Shown here in pieces: positions 42,822 to 51,955 of a stretch of DNA of 64,000 nucleotides. Within the stretch, counting starts at the first letter, position 1; every line of letters starts with the position of its first letter. The translations under genes and the position numbers were made by a program. The notes beneath the pieces are model-generated. The model had not been told where the DNA came from. It did not search any database and worked only from the letters and a program-made list of their open reading frames with translations. Origin of the DNA: Scilla litardierei (taxonomy: Eukaryota > Streptophyta > Magnoliopsida > Asparagales > Asparagaceae); NCBI GenBank assembly GCA_030789695.1, contig CM061141.1:279627871-279691870 (forward strand), read 5' to 3'.

Positions 42822-45065
42822 TTAGACCTTTGGAAGCCAAGTCCAAGTGGACTTAGACTTCCCCACATAATTCTTACTATGCACAACATCCGAAAAATAA
42901 GCATTCATGTACATTTGTTTTTCGTCCATGCTTGTGTCCTTTGGGCTCCAAATAGTGAATATTTTGGGAGCCATCATCCTATTGGGTGCATGCATGCGAC
43001 GTTGATTTCTACGTGATGCATGTTGTGGATAGGCATACGGGACATGATGGAATGGTGCACGACGAGAATTATTCATATGATGTGGTGGGTGAACATATGC
43101 ATGTGTAGGAACACGTGCGTGAGGGTGTCTCACATGGTGTGCATGTGCCCGAGAATGTGTTGCATAAAAATCATCATATGTGTGAGATGGTGGAGTAGGA
43201 CGTGTGTTCCTACGTGGCATGGTATTGGTGTACATATAAGCATGCCCCTTCTTTGGAGGTCCACCCAAAGTGGGTTTCTTTCCAAAAGAGGGCGTGGACG
43301 AGGTGGAAGCACCATTGGTAGATGAACTATCAATAGAGTGTTTGCTACCACTCGTAGAGTCACCGGAAGTTGGCCTAACAAAAGTAGTGGCCGCTTTGGA
43401 TGGACATCCCATCGTATACCCCAAACCAATGTGGTGATTGGCCGGAAGTAAGTCACTTAGGATTTTATCCAAATGGTCCTTACCTTTGTTGAATTTGTTA
43501 ATTCGGCCCAATGTGTTCTCATATTTCTCTTTGAGAGAACGCATAGAAGTATCCAAATTGGATACTTGCGATGTGAGCACAAAAACACGAGATTTAAGAT
43601 TCTCGTACTCAATACTCAAAGTCGAGTTTTGAGAAGTTAAATCCGCTATCCTATGTTCTTCCGGATCCTCGATGCTAACATGTTCAAGTTTAGATTTGAG
43701 ATTAACAATCTCATTTCTTAACTCTTCAACAACGGTGTCGTTGTTGGTGATGATAGTCTTAGGCGATGTTTGAATGCTAGCTAGGTCATCTTTTACCTTA
43801 GTATATCTATTTACTAACTTAGTGTATTTTGACCAAAGTTGAGAGTTAGCATTTCTAAGATCATCCATCGTTACCTCATCGCTTTCGTCATTACTATCAT
43901 CGGAAGAGGAGGATCCTTGATCGTTCTCCTCTCTTGCCATGAAGCACATATGTGCATGCTCCACTTTCTCATCATCCGACTCTCCGCTTGAGGAATCCTC
44001 GGAGTCGGTGAATGTTGCTCCGACAAGTCCTTTCTTGTACCCCTTTTTGTATTTCTTGGACTTATCGAATTTTGGCGCCTTCCACTTCTCCTTTTGTTTG
44101 TTGAGAGGACACTCCGCTTTCATGTGTCCTGGCTTATTGCACTTGAAACACAAAGGAGAGGAAGAGGCGTTAGAAGAACCAAATTTACCTTTGGTCTTGA
44201 AGTTACCTTTCCGGAAGAAACGGTTGAACTTCTTGGCCATGAGTGCCATGGACTCCAAGTCCAACTCGTTTTCCGAGTCTTCATCATCGGAAGATGTGGA
44301 TGAAGCCGCCTTGAATGCAATTGCCTTTTTCTTAAGCGCATCTAGGTTCAAATATGACTTCATCTTTTCTTGTAGCTTCACCTTGCTATCTTTGCGTACC
44401 TCGTATGACATCAAAGTACCCATTAGTTGAACTACGGTATATTTGTTCATGTCATTACCTTCCTCGATGGCGAAGGTACGTTTTTCCCAAGAAGAGGGAA
44501 GTCCTTCAATAAGCTTTAAGCACTTCTCCTTTTGAGTGTAGACCTTGCCGAGGGCCTCTAACTCGTTTATTATGTCAACGAAGCGAGCGTAATATTCTTT
44601 CATCTTCTCGCCCTGTTGCATATGAAACATTTCGTAATCTTTGGTTACGACTACGAGTTTAGAGTCTCTTACCCGACTCGTCCCTTCATGTAGTATGAGG
44701 AGAGAGTTCCAAATTTGATATGCACTCTTACATGTGCATATCTTATTGAAGTCCTCGGGCTCCAATGCGCATTGCAAGGCGTTCATTGCCTTGGCATTGC
44801 TTACCTCCGCGGCGACCTCCGCGGTAGTCCATTTCTCAAAATCTTCTTCTTCGGGCTCGATGTACTCCTTCATTGTAGTCCTCCATAAAGATGCACTTCG
44901 GAGGAAGGTTTCCATCCGACATTTCCAGTACCCGTAGTTGGTACCGTTGAAGAATGGAGGCCTTGTAGAGGAATGTCCTTCCATCACCGATGACGCTCCT
45001 TCACGGTTCCTGAAGGTGTCATAGTTGGAAGGTGGAGGCACGGTCTTGTTGTCGTTGGCAGACAT
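42822..45065 (-). CDS. S2 Gag, zinc knuckle and coiled coil
   Basis: An intact 747-residue frame starting 13 bp after the primer site. Residues 35-250 are a copia Gag core (STRPPFFNGTNYGYWKCRM, YARFVDIINELEALG, LIEGLPSSWEKR). A basic linker carries the zinc knuckle CFKCNKPGHMKAEC (306-319), for genome RNA binding. An acidic Ser-rich segment (350-400) and a coiled coil (about 403-540, with LRNEIVNLKSKLEHV and LKSRVFVLTSQV) follow. The C-terminus is rich in His (HAHHVRHPHARVPTHAYVH). A coiled coil in Gag is a described Sirevirus trait. It should assemble the cytoplasmic particle. The last residues, near TWTWLPKV, resemble the segment before protease in relatives. Confidence 0.93.
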   Translation of the reverse strand: MSANDNKTVPPPSNYDTFRNREGASSVMEGHSSTRPPFFNGTNYGYWKCRMETFLRSASLWRTTMKEYIEPEEEDFEKWTTAEVAAEVSNAKAMNALQCALEPEDFNKICTCKSAYQIWNSLLILHEGTSRVRDSKLVVVTKDYEMFHMQQGEKMKEYYARFVDIINELEALGKVYTQKEKCLKLIEGLPSSWEKRTFAIEEGNDMNKYTVVQLMGTLMSYEVRKDSKVKLQEKMKSYLNLDALKKKAIAFKAASSTSSDDEDSENELDLESMALMAKKFNRFFRKGNFKTKGKFGSSNASSSPLCFKCNKPGHMKAECPLNKQKEKWKAPKFDKSKKYKKGYKKGLVGATFTDSEDSSSGESDDEKVEHAHMCFMAREENDQGSSSSDDSNDESDEVTMDDLRNANSQLWSKYTKLVNRYTKVKDDLASIQTSPKTIITNNDTVVEELRNEIVNLKSKLEHVSIEDPEEHRIADLTSQNSTLSIEYENLKSRVFVLTSQVSNLDTSMRSLKEKYENTLGRINKFNKGKDHLDKILSDLLPANHHIGLGYTMGCPSKAATTFVRPTSGDSTSGSKHSIDSSSTNGASTSSTPSFGKKPTLGGPPKKGHAYMYTNTMPRRNTRPTPPSHTYDDFYATHSRAHAHHVRHPHARVPTHAYVHPPHHMNNSRRAPFHHVPYAYPQHASRRNQRRMHAPNRMMAPKIFTIWSPKDTSMDEKQMYMNAYFSDVVHSKNYVGKSKSTWTWLPKV

Positions 45066-45077
45066 AGCTGAGTATCT

Positions 45078-45090
45078 GGCTCTGATACCA
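45078..45090 (-). promoter_or_regulatory. S2 primer binding site, initiator tRNA-Met
   Basis: The minus strand reads TGGTATCAGAGCC, two bases from the LTR end. It matches the complement of initiator tRNA-Met, as in J and H. Confidence 0.95.
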
Positions 45091-45092
45091 AA

Positions 45093-46831
45093 TGTAATGC
45101 CCTACCAGCTACTGCACAAGTACTAGAGGGGGGGTGAATAGTACTTTAAAATAATAAGGAGTATAATTCCAAATTAAATTGCAATCAACTACTAAATCAA
45201 TTTGCGGAAGCTTAAATTGAATGACGACAACGAAATTAACAATGCTAACAAACGATGTTAATGGGTTCGGATCCACCCAAGTCTCCCCGACTTGTTCCCG
45301 GTGATCCTACGTCCCAACCACCCGGATCCCCTCCGGATACTTGAGTTAGAAACCCTAACTCAAGATTTCCACTATGAATATCTTGTGAAAAACCTTCACA
45401 AGATCAAATCATACATGCAATGGCAAAGTGAATCCCACAACCCGGGATCACAAACTTCTCTCACAACCGAGAGAACCAATAAGCAATATAAAAGAGTTTA
45501 GATGAAATAAATACTCTTACCACAAAATCCTATACCTTGAGTTTTTCTTACCCAATAGGTGGAATGAAGGATTTGAGGGAGATGAAGTCACCAAGCCCTA
45601 GCACCAAGGAATTGAGCAGCAATGGGTGCCTAGGGAAGAGTTAGAGACTTGGATCAAGCAATAGCTTGAAAAGCTCACCAAGAACAAGCTTCTCTCTAGA
45701 TCTAGAAATGAGAGAGAATGGGTTTCTTGTGAGGAAGAGAGCTTTAGATTTGAGGGAGAATAGCTATCTCTTTAGAACTCAATGAATCTCTTAATGGCAG
45801 CTCTAACCTAGATAGAAATGACCTAGGTTCGTATTTATAGGAACCCAAAAACACAAGTTAGGTCATTCTCCAACGGAAAGAAATCTGGGAGAATTAGTCG
45901 GTCAAAGATCAATCACTGACCGACTAGTTCATCAACTAGTCAGTCAGCCAAACAACGTGGACCGACTAAGAGTAGATCTGGGAAGAAAGAGAATTTCAGA
46001 CCTAGAAATCTAGTCGGTCCAAGAACACTTTCTGACCGACTAGTTTCACAACTAGTCGGGCAGTCAGTGAACGTAGACGACTAAGAGGCAAAATAACTTA
46101 GTCTGAAGGCAAGTTGACTTAGTCGGTCCAAGAACAAAAGCAGACCGACTAGATTGTCAACTAGTCGGTCATCAAACGTTCTTAGACCGACTAACGGTAA
46201 ACAGTAGCTCAGGAGAAATTTAGAGTGAACAGTAAGTCACAACTAGTCGGTCACAGAAGCATCACTGACCGACTAGTTCACAAACTAGTCGGTCGGTGAG
46301 TCAACGTAGACCGACTAACTGTAAACAGTAAAGTCCAAGAAATTAGAGAATCAAACTAGTCGGTCCAAGAACAGTTGCCGACCGACTAGATCACCATCTA
46401 GTCGGTCAGTACTTGTTCTTGTACCAACTAACATGCACAACAAAGTCCGAATCGAAGCGCGACGCTTCGAGGAAGTTAGAATGAACTTGTGCAAGGATCC
46501 TAGAGCTACGAAATGAGCGTAATGAAGATAGAAACGTAAGATATACTCAAGGCTTAACATTCTATCAATCGAAACTAAAAGACTATAAATAAAACCTTAA
46601 TAAACGGTCTTTGAGAGCTTCGATTGAATCTTCATATCTTCCAAAGCATCGCAAGAGCTTCAACGAAGCTTTAGGCTTGAATATGAGCTTTGGGAAGTGT
46701 TGAGATGTCGCTTTGAATGTTCTCGTGAATTTGGTGACGATCTCCAAAACTGCGCTCACAAATTGTTAGTTCATGGATTATTCATGTTTGCTCATCATCA
46801 AAACCAAAACCGGGGAGTCCAATATTCAACA
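45093..46831 (-). repeat. S2 5' LTR
   Basis: 1739 bp; partner of 34366-36105. It has the TATA box at 45829-45840 and the palindrome module at 45896-46432. Short ORFs in it (for example 45292-45501 and 46351-46560) are duplicated in the other LTR and are not genes. Confidence 0.95.
45896..46432. repeat. S2 5' LTR tandem palindrome module
   Basis: Five monomers, collinear with 35167-35705, but with about 18 substitutions and one single-base deletion between the two copies. Some half-sites are closer to the consensus here (GGACCGACTAAG against GGACCTACTAAG), others in the left LTR. Confidence 0.94.
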
Positions 46832-46836
46832 CTCGT
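46832..46836. other. S2 target site duplication, right copy
   Basis: CTCGT directly after the LTR end, matching 34361-34365. Confidence 0.93.
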
Positions 46837-47661
46837 TTCCTGGATCACAACCCAGGAGCGTATTTCATTTGGCATATGGGTGCACCTAGCCACAATCATT
46901 TCACAAGGTGTAGCAGAGCTACGCAATCACGGGAACACTTAAAGAATGCAATGACATGACAATTAATTTGCGTACCGTTAATGGACATTAAACATGACAT
47001 GGTAGTTGTGCAACATGGAAAATGACGGATCTAGCTTCATTGTCAAGCTAGTTCCTAAAATTGCGCCTAGGCGAGTATCATTTCGTCGCCTAGTCTCTTT
47101 TACGCCTACAACAAGCAAATGGCCTAAGACATGGCCCAAAACCCTAAGTGGCAAGTTTCACTTGCCTAGCACCGAGGATGACGATCAACGAGGCCGTCAC
47201 ACAAATGCTAACTATGGAGATGAGATCGCTGCCATGGCAAAATAATATTAGAACAACATCCAACCTAGTTTTATTAGGGTTTCACAAAAACACAAATGGG
47301 CTATGAGGATATTAAGAGATCGCGTTATTACCGTATCGGAAGCTGAAGAACGATGCCGAGCAAGCACAGCAACGGAAGAAACGATCCGGGGAACCTAGGG
47401 TTCAGATCTGGAATGGATGGGGAAAATCTGGAGAAATGGGGTTTTGGGGATTTTTGGGGGTTGGAGATGGCCTAGGACATGGTGGTAGACCAAAATGGAG
47501 AGGGAAACTCCAAAGGAGGAAGGAATGGTTTGGGGAAATGTTGGAGAGTGATTTGGGGAAGAAGGAGGCTCAGGAGAGTGAAAGAGGGATGAAAGAAATC
47601 ATGGTTGGGGTTTAAATAGGGAGTGCTGGCGGCTGCCCAAAAATTAGGGTTTCGACACTGA

Positions 47662-48110
47662 TTAGTCGGTCAAAGAGCAACCACTGACCGACTAGTTTGG
47701 GAACTAGTCGGTCGGTTGACCAACGCAGACCGACTAAGTCCAAAGAGTAACTCCTGTACAAAAATAGGATTTAGAATTAGTCGGTCAAAGAACAACTACT
47801 GACCGACTAGTTTCTCATCTAGTCGATCGATGAACGTTCTTAGACCGACTAAGAATGAATAGTACTTGGTATCAAAATGATCATAGAGCTAGTCGGTTAA
47901 AGAACGATTGCTGACCGACTAGTTTGCAACCTAGTCGGTCGACCAATGTTCTTAGACCGACTAACGATAAACAGTAACTCTTGAGTAATTTACAAAGCCC
48001 ACTAGTCGGTCCATGAAGGTTTGCCGACCGACTAAATCGTCATCTAGTCGGTCGGTTCCCCTTCTTACACCGGCTAACGTGCACAGAAAGTTCCGAAATG
48101 GAGCGCGAAG
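47662..48110. repeat. F LTR tandem module of about 113 bp (TAGTCGGTC/GACCGACTA)
   Basis: Four monomers start near 47662, 47777, 47889 and 48002. Each holds TAGTCGGTC, GACCGACTAG, CTAGTCGGTC and GACCGACTAA in this order, with CTGACCGACTAGTTTG or relatives in the middle. The monomers match the S2 LTR and S2 internal arrays. The match goes on past the array: GTGCACAGAAAGTTCCGAA and GGAGCGCGAAGCTC here against ATGCACAACAAAGTCCGAA and GAAGCGCGACGCTTC in S2. Confidence 0.93.
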
Positions 48111-48349
48111 CTCTGGGATCGATTCCTAAGACCCCCTAGGCTTGATCTAACAATAAGATATGACCGATATGAAGCCCGTCACGAATGACTTACTCCAAAA
48201 TCGACGATTCCAATGAAGAAGCTAGAAAATCACGACGAAACGATCGAAAATGAAAGCTACGGAGACGAAAACCACACATGAGGAGAAAATCCACCCAAAC
48301 ATATATAAATAATATAAATAATCCAGATACATGAAAACCAGTCGTTACA

Positions 48350-48362
48350 TCCTCCCCAACTT
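48350..48362 (-). promoter_or_regulatory. F polypurine tract
   Basis: The minus strand reads AGTTGGGGAGGA, then TGTAACGAC, the LTR start. Confidence 0.8.
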
Positions 48363-48395
48363 AAGAAAAATTCTGTCCTCGGAATTTTCTAACAC

Positions 48396-50282
48396 TCACG
48401 TGTCCGGAAACAAAAGTGGGAAACGCTCTCGCATCTCATCCTCATTCTCCCAAGTAGACTCTCCAGGCGAGCCATGTCGCCACATCACCCTCACAAGATT
48501 GACAACCTTGTTCCGAAGTGACTTCTAACGCCTGTCCAGAATCTACACTGGCGGCTGGTCATACGTCATATCAGGGCGAACGGTAATCTCTGAGAAATCC
48601 ACAGCATGAGATGTATCGCTAATGTATCGACGAAGCTGCGACACATGGAAAACATTGTGAAATCCCTCCAAAGATGGCGGCGAGGCTAAGCGGTAGGCTA
48701 CCTCGCCAACTTTCTCCAGAATGTCAAACGGTCCAATGTATCGCAGGCTCAACTTCCCTCGCTTCCCAAAGCGAATCACACCACGATTCGGGGAAATCCT
48801 CAAGAACACATGGTCGCCCGGCTGAAACTCCAAAGGACGGCGTTTAGCATCCGCCCAATGCTTAAAACGGTCCTGAGCAATCCTCAACCTCTCCCGAATG
48901 TTCCTGACAATATCCACAGTCTCCACAATCATCTCAGGTCCCAACAGCTCTCGATCTCCAACGTCATCCCAACTCAATGGCGATCGACATTTCCTCCCAT
49001 AAAGAGCGGCGAAAGGCGCCATGCCAATACTCGCCTGGAAGCTGTTGTTGTAGGAAAACTCTACCAGATGTAGATGGTCCTCCAACGAACCCTTGAAATC
49101 CAACATGCACTCCCTTAGCATATCCTCCAAGATCTGAATCGTTCTCTCGGACTGGCCATCCGTCTGCGGATGGTACGCCGTGCTTAAACTCAGACGCGTA
49201 CCCAAACTCTTCTGCAAACTCTGCCAGAACTGAGATGTGAACCTCGTGTCCCTGTCCGACACGATACTCACGGGGACTCCGTGAAGTCATACGACCTCCT
49301 GCACGATTCACGTTACATCACTATCTAAACTAGGAAAAGGAAATAAAACGGAGAGCAAAAGAATTTACCTCCATATATCTCCTCACTAGCGCCTCAGTGG
49401 TCTGTCCCACTCGGAATGGAATAAAGTGCGCGGATTTGGTCAATCGATCTACGATCACCCAAATCACGTCATTCTACTTCGGACTCCGAGGTAGTTCAGT
49501 CACAAAATCCATAGTGATGTGTTGCCATTTCCACTCCAGAATCGAAAGCGGTTGTAGCAACCCTGCCGTACGCTGATGCTCCGCCTTCACTTGCTGGCAA
49601 ACCAAACACTTGGCCACACTCTGAGCCACGCTCCTCTTCATACCATGCCACCAATAGTTCAGACGAAGATCCTGGTACATCTTGGTCCCACCAGGATGCA
49701 CAGAATACGGCGAACTGTGTGCCTCCACCATCAACCCCTCTCTAATATCCCCAGCTGGAACGCACAACCTAGCTCCAAACCTCAGCGAGCCATCCTCATG
49801 AATTAAAAAGTCAGTCCGCAGACCGGCTTCCATATGCTCCTGAATCTTCACCAGCTTTGGATCCTCAGCCTGGCCAGCCTTGATCCGATCCATAATCGTT
49901 GACTGTATCTGCATACACATCAACGAAGAAGCCTCTCCAGGAAGGACAATCTCAACACCAGACTCGCAAAAATCCTGCTGCAATCTCCACTGTGAGGTCA
50001 AAATCATCACCGCTGGAAGCCTACTCAGCGCATCAGGAACCACATTCACCTTGCCAGGGTGATACTACAATTCGATCTCATAATCCGCCATGAGCTCCAA
50101 CCATCGACGATGTCGCATGTTGAGCTCCTTCTGAGTAAAAATATACTTCAAGCTTTTGTGATCGGTGAAAATCTTCACTTTCTCACTCAGCAGGAAGTGC
50201 TTCCAAATCTTAAGAGCAAACACAACAGCAGCCAACTCCAAATCATGCGTCGGGTAATTCTTCTCATGAACCTTGAGCTGAC
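48396..50282 (-). pseudogene. F pol remnant: RNase H end, integrase and chromodomain
   Basis: The frame read leftwards from the gap begins with RNase H ([20 protein letters not shown]) and VVPDALSRL, then the HHCC zinc-binding part of integrase (YWWHGMKRSVAQSVAKCLVC), the core ([27 protein letters not shown] with the catalytic Glu), [12 protein letters not shown], and a C-terminal GPF-type segment ([34 protein letters not shown]). After two stops a chromodomain continues in the same frame (LVRVMWRH, ESTWENEDEMRERFP) and ends at 48396. The chromodomain is known to direct insertion towards heterochromatin. Stops lie near 50070, 49474, 49291, 48543 and 48525, several explained by C-to-T changes. 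A 70-nt intron-like insert sits at 49299-49368. Confidence 0.88.
49299..49368 (-). other. Intron-like 70-nt insert in F integrase
   Basis: On the minus strand the integrase text is interrupted between a codon for Glu (after RYM) and the codons for EVV. The insert begins GTAAATTC, has a T/C-rich middle (TTTTATTTCCTTTTCCTAG) and ends GTGCAG. Its length is not a multiple of three, and without it the flanking codons are in one frame. This fits a spliceosomal intron, but a random insertion is possible. Confidence 0.5.
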
Positions 50283-50782
50283 NNNNNNNNNNNNNNNNNN
50301 NNNNNNNNNNNNNNNNNNNNNNNNNNNNNNNNNNNNNNNNNNNNNNNNNNNNNNNNNNNNNNNNNNNNNNNNNNNNNNNNNNNNNNNNNNNNNNNNNNNN
50401 NNNNNNNNNNNNNNNNNNNNNNNNNNNNNNNNNNNNNNNNNNNNNNNNNNNNNNNNNNNNNNNNNNNNNNNNNNNNNNNNNNNNNNNNNNNNNNNNNNNN
50501 NNNNNNNNNNNNNNNNNNNNNNNNNNNNNNNNNNNNNNNNNNNNNNNNNNNNNNNNNNNNNNNNNNNNNNNNNNNNNNNNNNNNNNNNNNNNNNNNNNNN
50601 NNNNNNNNNNNNNNNNNNNNNNNNNNNNNNNNNNNNNNNNNNNNNNNNNNNNNNNNNNNNNNNNNNNNNNNNNNNNNNNNNNNNNNNNNNNNNNNNNNNN
50701 NNNNNNNNNNNNNNNNNNNNNNNNNNNNNNNNNNNNNNNNNNNNNNNNNNNNNNNNNNNNNNNNNNNNNNNNNNNNNNNNNN
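50283..50782. other. Assembly gap (500 N)
   Basis: Exactly 500 N. It should contain the reverse transcriptase, protease, gag and 5' LTR of F, and probably the 3' end of E, many kilobases if both are whole. Confidence 0.95.
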
Positions 50783-51955
50783 AAATGATTTCAAAGCCAA
50801 TATACCCAATGTATGAAAGTAAACAACAAATGACATTCTCCTCAATCCAATTCAAAGAAAAGTAAGGAAATAAGCACTGTATCACATTCTTTGGGATATA
50901 TCACAAATGACCAAGTTTCTAATTTTCATGGAAATGGCCAAAATAAAAGAAATTCCTCTAAATTGTGGGAGATGAGATTGCATCACTCATGTTGTTTATT
51001 CTTTCATTTAGTTATTCATTTTTTTCTTTTTCTTTTCTTTTCTTTTTTTATTCTTTTTTGTTTATGTTATGCATTCACGCGATAACACTATGAAATGCAA
51101 ACACCGCCCCCTTTGCATACACGCGATAACGCTATATAGGCAAAGGGATGGAATGATTTCCTAAATCTCATTTTTGGCGTCCTCCCCAATGTTTTGTGGG
51201 GTACCGGCTACTCAACTTGATTAGGAAAACCATTCACTTATATAACTCTTTTTCTCATTCCAAACATGAATTATCAACTCATCCAACCACTCCTTAAGAG
51301 GAAAACAAAGCATGCACCATATGGCCACACCCAATCCAATTAAAAACTAAGCCATTCATCCCAAATCATGCAATCACTTACACCAAACTTTTTCCAAATT
51401 ATCTCAAAGAGAGTATTACGACATATAATGTAGTTCCATACATGGCATATTTGCATATGAATCCAAATTAGAAAAGAATTAAACCGTGCCAATCAAACAT
51501 TTATGAATTTGATACCAAAATGATAATCCGAAAAATTGCATGTCATTAAAGCATGTAGGGACTACGCATAAAGCTAACAGCTTAGGGACGAGGAGAGACA
51601 AAATATGATATGCAATGAAGTTCATGGGATGAGGGCAAAATGGAGGTATCTCAAAAAAAATTTGGCTAACATCAAAATCCTAACAATCCTAAAGATTCTA
51701 ACACTCTTCCCCCAACTTAAAATAAACAATGTCCGCAATGTTGGGTGAGTATAAGATCTCACAAAAGATCCTAGCAAAGAAAAGAAAAGCATACGAAAGC
51801 AAACATGCAAAAGAAAACTAACTAACTTTTGATTTTATTTATTTACACTACGTAAAGGAAAGAATGCACCTTAGCAAAAGGCGGATTTCGAATGTATAAC
51901 GGTGGTGGCAACTGCTCGATCATATCCTTTTGCTCCTCTGCCAGCCGCTTTGGAG
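50783..51955 (-). other. E 3' non-coding region
   Basis: No gene. On the minus strand ATTGCGGACATTGTTTATTT followed by TAAGTTGGGGGAAGAG (about 51705-51742) parallels the ATTGAGGACAATG and purine-tract block in A and B. Near 51078-51136 the words CACGCGATAACACTAT and CACGCGATAACGCTAT are repeated. A T-rich run lies at 51005-51060. Confidence 0.65.

Larger units (their letters stand above)
34366..46831 (-). mobile_element. S2: complete Sirevirus-type Ty1/copia retrotransposon
   Basis: 12,466 bp on the minus strand with every expected part: 5' LTR (45093-46831), initiator-Met primer site, gag, pol, an array of palindromes, ORF3, four purine tracts and 3' LTR (34366-36105), flanked by the 5-bp duplication CTCGT. 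The pol frame is open over more than 1000 codons with its catalytic residues. The LTRs are close to identical outside the palindrome array. It lies inside the 3' LTR of Tekay element F. Gag with a coiled coil, a third ORF and multiple polypurine tracts are traits of the Sirevirus (SIRE/Maximus) lineage. It may have been mobile recently. Confidence 0.95.
46832..48349 (-). repeat. F 3' LTR, proximal half with U3
   Basis: It starts with the duplicated CTCGT and ends at GTCGTTACA, which reads TGTAACGAC on the minus strand, directly after the polypurine tract. With S2 and one target copy removed the LTR is about 2439 bp. U3 contains the tandem palindrome module at 47662-48075. On the minus strand CCCTATTTAAACCCC (about 47608-47622) is a TATA-like box about 40 bp downstream of the module. 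Confidence 0.82.
33440..50282 (-). mobile_element. F: Tekay-type chromovirus (Ty3/gypsy), holding S2 in its LTR
   Basis: Minus-strand element. From the left on the plus strand: the 3' LTR (33440-48349, split by S2 at 34366-46831), polypurine tract, then pol read leftwards from the gap: RNase H end, integrase, chromodomain. The C-terminal chromodomain and motifs [14 protein letters not shown] and [10 protein letters not shown] place it among Tekay/Del chromoviruses. Gag, protease and most of reverse transcriptase are in or beyond the gap. Several stop codons show decay. The five bases before the LTR (CTATG) should be one target copy inside Athila K. Confidence 0.85.
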
